NCBI RefSeq assembly: GCF_000005505.3
Contig: NC_016131.3
Span: forward strand, 15,459,501 to 15,523,500
From: Brachypodium distachyon
Taxonomy: Eukaryota > Streptophyta > Magnoliopsida > Poales > Poaceae
Direction: 5' to 3'
Length of the DNA stretch: 64,000 bases
The notes below the pieces were generated by a model, which saw only the letters and a list, made by a program, of their open reading frames with translations, was not told the DNA's origin and searched no databases. The position numbers and the translations under genes are program-made. Shown here piece after piece: positions 57,683 to 64,000 of the stretch. How positions within the stretch are numbered: position 1 is the stretch's first letter; each line of letters starts with the position of its first letter.

Positions 57683-60600
57683 ATGGAGGACGTCGCGGAG
57701 CACCGCGTGCACATGCCGGCAGCCGACGCCGGGAAGCCGCCCAACAGTAAGTCGCCGGAGAAGTGGCTGAACGGCTTCGTTCGAGCCGTGGCGCTGATGG
57801 AGAAGGTGGGCAACGCCCTGGGCACGCTGGCCTTCACCTGGGCAACCGTCGTCCTGCTCGGAGGCTACACCAAGGACCTCGAAGATGATTTTTGGTTTGC
57901 GACGGCGATCGTGTTCCTCGAAGCCGCAAGGTATTTTTCCTGCAAATTAACCAGCAATGCAGGCAAATTAGTATATATGCACATAGCACTTGAGAGATCG
58001 AGTTACAAAAAGGGAAAGCAAAGTTTTCATTACTCCTGGTCACTTCTTTGTGACCTACTATATGTTATATATGATGGTCATTTCATTTGACTACACCCTT
58101 CACATACTTTTTATCAGGATGTTCACCCGCAAAAACAGAATGGAATACCGACTGGTCTTCAATAACAGAGGTGCTTTTAGACCTTTTGGCTCGAATGGAC
58201 TGATTATGATGGTATGCTTTCTCAATCTTTCGGTGATCCTCCTGAGGGAAGTCGAACCGACTATTTTGGTGATATCGGGGGTTCTGGCGATGACAACACT
58301 TGTAATTGGCTGGTTCCTATCTAGATCTGGGCTCAAACTACCCATATGTCATCCGCTACGCCGTGCCACATCGTTATGGAGCCCTGTGGTTGGAATCCTA
58401 TTGCTAGTTCCCTCTCTATCATACCACAGTCGGGGATACTTGTATGGTCATGATCAACGACAATACATATTCGCCAAATTCCTGGTGTTCACATCACTGC
58501 TTGCGGCAGTGCTATTGGTATCAATAAGCAGGCTAAGGTTCCCAAGTATTGTAAAACTAGTGGACAGATCTCTAGGCAGCAGACAAGTATTCTGGCGTAG
58601 GGTTATTCTGTACTTCTGCATGGTCGGTGCGCTCATAACGCATTTGTGCATGCTTGGGCCACACGGGAGGGTTCTTATCATCATAATCCTAGCGTGTGCC
58701 TTAGCGGTGGTGTCATTTGGCAACTTCCAGGTTCCCGCAGCAGTGCTGCGTGTTGTGCTGGCGCTGTTGCACTTTGAACTGTTTAAAAGCAACACTATGT
58801 ACGATGACAACCTCAAGGCATCTCTTGCAATTTTCTATGGGGTGGTGCTCGGACAAGGAACACTCTACAGTGTGGCTTGCACAGTCGAGTTCTTTTCATT
58901 CATCCCTCGGAGATCCCTTGTCCATTGTGGTGGATTTAGAGGTCAGTATGGAGTGGAATCTGTCAACCTGTACTATGCATATGCCTTTGAGAAATGCATG
59001 CAAGATGGTGTGTTTGCTCCGACAAAGACCAGTCTCGGCACATTTGCCATGGATTCTGTGAACTCAGACTCATCCAAGAATCAGCTCTACGGGTTGCAAA
59101 TGATGCACAACTTTCTGCAAAAAGAGCCAACCAAGGCACCGCTCCTTTACAAACTCACCACTTCTCCGAAGACGATGGCCAGAATAATCAGAATGTTAGA
59201 TTGGACAAGTCCAAAGGATGCAATTATCAGACTATATGCCGCAAAGGTCACCAGTGAGTTCGCAAAGAACCTCCGTGTTGTCGCTTTCCCTGGTACAATG
59301 CAGATTGTATCTGCACTTCTTGCTGCTGATAGCAGACCAAAAATTGGAAATCCACTCCTGGACACAGATGACGAACAAGAAGATAGCCAAGATGAAGAGC
59401 ATGACCCGTCAAAGGATGCAGCTGATAACCAATTGCAAAGACAAGACCAACTTCCGGACACCGATAACTTGCTGCAAACACAAACATGCCCAACCCAGCA
59501 AGTTAGCATCAACCCACAGAACTCCATGCTAAGATGCTGGCAGCGGATTTCAGAATTCTGGTCAATTCCAAAGGAGATGCCTCTGACAAACAACGACCTT
59601 TTACCTGCACTGGCAATGTCAATTATAGACAGTCTTGCAGGTTGTGATCAGGACAACTGTGCGGAAATCAGCAAAGCAGCTGACCTCATCCAGAAGATTG
59701 TAGAATTCACGGGCAACAGAAGTGACGAAATGATCACTGAGGCACAACAAAAGATCCTGCTACTGTCATCATTAAAGGTGATGCAACGGCTCACAAGCAT
59801 TGGCGGAAAAATCGGAATAACATTGCGGTATGAGATAGCAAAAGATCCCTTCCTACAGAGAAACCTCAAGGAGATCTTGGGAGACAGCATGACCAGTCCA
59901 GAATTCAAAAGGTTGGTGGCAGCAATCCTCAGAAATCTTGCTGTTGATGGAGACACAAGGCAGGAGATAAGTCGCATCCAACTGATTATCACCATGCTGA
60001 TGCAGACATTTATCAATACAGAAGGAACCATGAGTAACAATGCTGGTCGCTTGCTACGAAAGGTCGCCGGGCAAGCACTTGCAATGCTGACAATAGAGAG
60101 TGTCCACACCTGCTTGATTATGTTAAAGGAACCAGAGTTCATCAAGGAACTTAAAACCATGATCCTGATCCATGATGACAAGTACATGTATGTGGCGGCA
60201 AGCCTGTTACGTAATCTGTGCTTGCACGCTCAATCGGAACTACGAGAATTGGACTTGAAGGAAATATCTCATACCTTGAGAGAGGTGAGACCTGCTAATT
60301 CAAGCAAAAAGTGCACTATTAGAGGTGTAAAATAAAATTTGCCATTTAAGCATAGCATGTTCTTGCATGGAAGTTGTTGGTCAAATTTTGACCTGCACTT
60401 TTGTACGTTTTACCACCGATCCATATAGCTGTACAGTATTTTTTTTTTTACTGATCATGATACATTTCCCTACAGGTGTTGGAAAGAATCATGGACACAG
60501 AAAGGGCAGAACTAGAGATCCTTGTTGGCCTTAGTTCGCAGATATGTAAAGTAATTCCTGGAGACTTTACCCGAGAACTAGATGACGGTCACACTAAACA

Positions 60601-60895
60601 GAGATTTGTGAAGAGACTTGTCGTTGCACTGATTGCAAATAAGAAACCTAGGGCTCATTGTCCTGGGATCAGGAGGTTGATACTTGAGCAAGTCATATTC
60701 ATGACGGAGTGCAATTCTAACTATGCAGACTGTTTCAACGAATGCAGAATGAAGGAAGCCCTATTGATGGTAGAACAAACACTGTCAAAGGTCGAGAATT
60801 ACAGGCTCTTCTTGGGCAACACAGGGTTCATGGAGTACAGCATGCCTATATCTGCTCTTGTGGCAAGAGCAAAAGAACTTCTGGGTTGTGACTGA
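57683..60895 (+). CDS. BLE2: BLE2-like multi-spanning membrane protein with helical-repeat C-terminus
   Basis: Three exons: 57683-57930, 58118-60284, 60476-60895; 2835 nt, 944 aa, GT-AG introns. N-terminal half has about nine or ten hydrophobic segments, including LGTLAFTWATVVLLGGYTK, LVISGVLAMTTLVIGWFL, VILYFCMVGALITHLCML and VLIIIILACALAVVSFG, then the block HCGGFRGQYGVESVNLYYAY. The C-terminal half is hydrophilic helical repeats with an acidic linker (DTDDEQEDSQDEEHDPSK). It looks like ARM-type repeats: VVAFPGTMQIVSALL, FKRLVAAILRNLAVD, YVAASLLRNLCLH. I match it to the grass family named after rice BLE2 (brassinolide-enhanced, growth-related), from memory of that family; biochemical role unknown. 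A retrotransposon remnant ends 510 bp upstream, so the promoter is short. An orphan paralogous first exon lies inverted downstream. Confidence 0.8.
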
Positions 60896-61439
60896 TAATT
60901 CATCCATAGATGGTAGTAGGAAGGAATTTTAAACACATCTATTTCTCGATTTCATAAGCGAGTCGTAGGAGAATCTACATCTTCAATTGCAGTGAATTTA
61001 GATTTTTTTATCAAGAGAGGGAGGTAGTTGCTAGGGCAAAAGAACAATCCCTGGGATTGGAGTCACAATGACATGGTATAATTTTAGATGTATCATATTT
61101 GCAATCTGATTCCTAATGACACGTACTGTCTTTTTTGAACGCACAATATTTCCATTTATTTATAGTGAAAAGAAAAGATATTGTAATCATGTCATATCGT
61201 TGTATTTGTGATTTAGTTGTCTGCCTTGTTACCACTAGATACTGTGGAGTATTAGACCATTAGTTTTAATGCTTATTGATTTGCCTTAAAATGGAATAGA
61301 TGCGGCTATATATATTTTCGAAAGAAGACCAACCTACTTTTTTGATTCAGTATGAAATGTTATACCACTTGTGCAAATGATCCTAGTGCTGCATTTCAAA
61401 TTCAGCACCGAACTCCATATCCTTAAACTGCAACCCGGA
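60896..61439. other. 3' UTR and spacer
   Basis: AT-rich. The first few hundred bases are likely 3' UTR of the BLE2-like gene. No other feature. Confidence 0.5.
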
Positions 61440-62165
61440 TGTGTGTGTTGTCTGGTAAGGCATTGAGCAGTCCAGAGGCGACCAATCCAGTACAGATCCT
61501 AAGACTCCAATCTTGAACTTGTTCATTCTGATGTTTGGGGTAAAGCACGTACGTCCTCCAGGGGTACCAGTACTATGTTAGTTTCATAGATGATTATTCT
61601 CGATTCACTTGGATTTATCTTCTTAAACACAAGTCTGACATTGAACAAGTATTTTATGCTTTCCAGGCTTATGTTGAACGCCTTCTGAATACTAAAATCA
61701 AGGCCATTCAGTCCGATTGGGGGGGGGGGGGGGGTGAGTATCATCGTCTCAATCGCTACTTCCAGCGCACGGGTATTGTTCATCGTGTCTCGTGTCCACA
61801 TACGTCTCAGTAGAATGGGGTCGCTAAGCGTAAACATCGACATATAGTCGAAACAGGGCTTGCCCTGCTTGCACGCTCCTCGCTTCCCCTTCATTATTGG
61901 GATGAAGTGTTCTTGACGGCTTGCTATCTGATAAATCGCATGCCCACTCCGGTTCTCAATAAAGATACACCGATCTCTCGCTTGCTTCATGTTCAGCCGA
62001 ACTATGATTTTCTCCGCGTCTTTGGATGCGCGTGTTGGCCGAGTCTCCGCAAATATAACTCACACAAACTAGATTTTCGTTCTAAGATGTGTGTTTTCCT
62101 CGGATATAGTCCCATGCATAAGGGGTACAAGTGTTTAGATCGCACTACGGGTAGAATCTATATCT
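61440..62165 (+). pseudogene. Copia retrotransposon integrase fragment
   Basis: Reads YYVSFIDDYSRFTWIYLLKH, KAIQSDWGGEYH (with a 16-G run at 61719-61734 that breaks the frame), GIVHRVSCPHTSQ, TAG at 61811 where Copia elements have Gln, then NGVAKRKHRHIVE, WDEVFLTACYLINRMPT and VFGCACWPSLRKYNSHKLDF to GYKCLDRTTGRIYIS. This is the rve integrase core and the start of the following region. No reverse transcriptase; cut off abruptly at about 62165. Confidence 0.9.
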
Positions 62166-62508
62166 CAACCTGGAGCTCCTCGTCTCCTCCCTCTCCCCAC
62201 GCGGCGCCGCCACAGACCGGGCGCCGCTCGGCGAGATCGCCGACCACCCGGCCGGCCCCACTCGCTTCCGCCCCGTCGTCTCTGTCTCTTCTTTCTCGGC
62301 ACCGGCAGCAGCGCCTCCGAAGACCCTAACCTTGGACTTCACGAAGACCCTAACCCGGTTGACCGGATCCACGCTGGGTTCAGGCCAGGGAATGGGGGAG
62401 GCAGCGTGGATGGGCGTCGCTACCGTGGTTACCTTGGGGGTTGACGCGGAGGTGGACCGGCCCAGGAGAGGGGGTCGGGTTTGACGCCGAGGTGAACCAG
62501 CCAGGAGA

Positions 62509-62605
62509 ATAATAGCTCCGTCCATAAAGATTGTCATGACTTTGAACTACTTCTAGTTTAACACCGTGCCAATTTTTTTGGAAGGGAGGAAGTAATTTGC
62601 ATACC
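62509..62605. mobile_element. Degraded Stowaway-like MITE
   Basis: CTCCGTCCATAAAGATTGTC at the left and CAATTTTTTTGGAAGGGAGG at the right form imperfect inverted ends. Next to the orphan BLE2-like exon. Confidence 0.5.
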
Positions 62606-62612
62606 ATGCAGG

Positions 62613-62999
62613 TTAATTTCCAGGAAAATGCCTTGCGGCTTCAAGGAATACTATCGCCGTCGCAAACCAGAAATCATCTTTGTAGCTGAGGTCCTTGGCG
62701 TAGCCTCCGAGCAGGACGACAGTTGCCCAGGTGAAGGCCAGTGTACCCAGGGCGTTGCCCATCCTCTCCATCAGCGCCACGGCGCGAACGAAGCGGTTCA
62801 GCCACTTCTCGGCAGGCCCGGCAGCCTTCCCTCCTGCTGCGGCTGGTCGTCGTCCGCCGGTGCTAGAGCTACCCTGAGCTGATGGTGACGTTAATACATT
62901 GACGTGGTGCTCTCCCCCGGCGCCGGTGCCGGTGCCGAAGTACTCCATTTTGCTTGGATTAGCTTTCGCACAAGGTCCGTCCGTCCCGGACTCCACCAA
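62613..62999 (-). pseudogene. Orphan first exon of a second BLE2-like gene
   Basis: On the minus strand it reads KWLNRFVRAVALMERMGNAL, LGTLAFTWATVVLLGGYAKD and DDFWFATAIVFLEAAR, nearly the same as exon 1 of the gene at 57683, but with a different N-terminal tail. At the place where that exon ends (GCCGCAAG|GT) this copy has GCCGCAAG|GC (62631-62630), so the splice donor is changed and the frame runs on a few codons to a stop. No second exon exists on the left; the Copia fragment lies there. Start probably 62948 (MEYFGTG) or 62999. Confidence 0.8.
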
Positions 63000-64000
63000 C
63001 GCGCGCGATTGTGTAATTGTGAGGCCAACTAAACGCTAGATCTAGCTAGTGGCGCCAGCCAATATGCATGTGTATATATAGGGTTGTCATGGTACTCATG
63101 CATGCTCACCGTGAGCCATTTCTAATAAACATCCAGTGCTTCTCAGATCTAATACTAGTCACCTAGCCACCCGGCCGGTTCCGTGGAAAATATACAGCGA
63201 TTCCGCGTCGACCTTCCTCTTTCTCTCCAGCGCTTAATTTTTGCCTAAGACTTGTACATGGAGCCACGGTCAGAACTGTGCAAGAAATTTCCGCGGACAG
63301 CAGCATATAGCCGGGTTGAGGCTTAGTTTGCTGGGGGACTCGACAATGACAGTCGTTTTCCATATGTCGTCAAGGAAGCATGCATGCATGCACCCAGTTA
63401 ACAAATTAAGCAGTTACTTCGACCAGCATCATACTCCCTAGTACTCGCACTTGCTCCGTCCCTAAATTATTGTGGCCGTTTTAAGAATTTAGAAACAAAG
63501 GGAGAGCATATATGTTCGTAAATAGTACTGCTACTGTATATACTGCCAGGAGATTGATGTGTTCAGTCAAAATTCATCAACTTTGACCGACGAATTGAAA
63601 GTAAAATCATTAGATTTTTCATGAAAAACTGTTGTCATAATATTATAAGTCTGTGATTTTTTTACCAATATGTTTTGTTTACAACTTTACATAAATGGCA
63701 ACGGTCAAAGTTTTTTACTCGCTCCGTTCAGTAAAGATTGGCACGGTTTTAGTTTTGAAAAAAAGAAAATGTTGGTACGGTTTTAAACTATAATTCAAAC
63801 TTATAGTATACGCACGTGTTTCCATGGGTCGTCCCGATCGAGCTTAAGTTGATTTCCACATGTGTGTTGGTTCCGGTTCCGGCCAAAACAGCGATCGAGG
63901 CCGGCCGTGTTAATTTCAGGGGCTCACGTACGACTTGTCCGCGCGCGCATTGCATGGCGCCCGTCCGAATGTCGAAGTGTCTGTCTCGATTGACTTCTCG
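63000..64000. other. Upstream region with MITE scraps
   Basis: No gene seen. A degraded Stowaway (63453-63510; GCTCCGTCCCTAAATT against AATTTAGAAACAAAGGGAG) and a related scrap (about 63715-63790) are present. Confidence 0.5.

Noticed and set aside
62145..62537. Frames in the GC-rich stretch after the Copia fragment
   Set aside because: Both strands open with Pro/Ser/Arg-rich products and no motif; probably transposon debris.

Overview
The window looks like nuclear DNA of a grass of the wheat/barley group (Triticeae). The reasons are GC-rich first exons, GT-AG introns with tens of exons per gene, Stowaway MITEs with CTCCCTCCGTTCC-type ends, Tourist and Mutator-type MITEs, Copia and LINE remnants, and plant-only families (TBL, BPM MATH-BTB, HUA2-like, Gnk2/DUF26, BLE2). 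It is a gene-rich stretch with transposons between genes and in introns. Gene models were built by hand from splice signals; every multi-exon model reported as CDS keeps frame from start to stop.

Layout. 0.16-0.6 kb: small secreted Gnk2/DUF26 protein (+). 0.8-2.4 kb: trichome birefringence-like O-acetyltransferase (-). 2753-15365: one 12.6-kb Helitron with both termini visible, inserted 315 bp upstream of the TBL start codon. It carries a FRIGIDA-like fragment, a 12-exon Ulp1/SENP-type cysteine protease gene, a LINE tail, an unidentified antisense gene fragment, and its own Rep/helicase gene. 16.2-20.4 kb: TVP38/TMEM64 membrane protein (-). 22.5-23.5 kb: secreted eight-cysteine protein with a very large acidic/arginine-rich insertion (-). 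24.9-26.6 kb: decayed pectinesterase (-). 26.6-30 kb: gene-poor, with degenerate repeats. 30.1-40.8 kb: HUA2-like PWWP/CID transcription regulator, 1429 aa (-). 41.8-45.7 kb: TMEM115/rhomboid-like Golgi membrane protein (-). 47.8-52.3 kb: MATH-BTB CUL3 adaptor (-). 54-57.2 kb: gag-only LTR retrotransposon remnant. 57.7-60.9 kb: BLE2-like multi-spanning membrane protein with ARM-like tail (+). 61.4-63 kb: Copia integrase fragment and an inverted orphan first exon of a second BLE2-like gene.

The host genes are independent housekeeping, cell-wall or regulatory genes with no sign of a shared pathway. The most interesting part is the Helitron. Its Ulp1 gene encodes a protein with one protease domain whose catalytic residues are intact (H240, D257, Q312, C318), followed by a second Ulp1-like domain. 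The second domain keeps the same spacing but has Gly, Asp and Ser where His, Asp and Cys should be: a protease plus pseudoprotease in one chain. The Helitron's own Rep/helicase has an N-terminal 48-bp coding repeat with two in-frame TAG stops that look like CAG decay, and three intron-like segments that stay in frame when retained.
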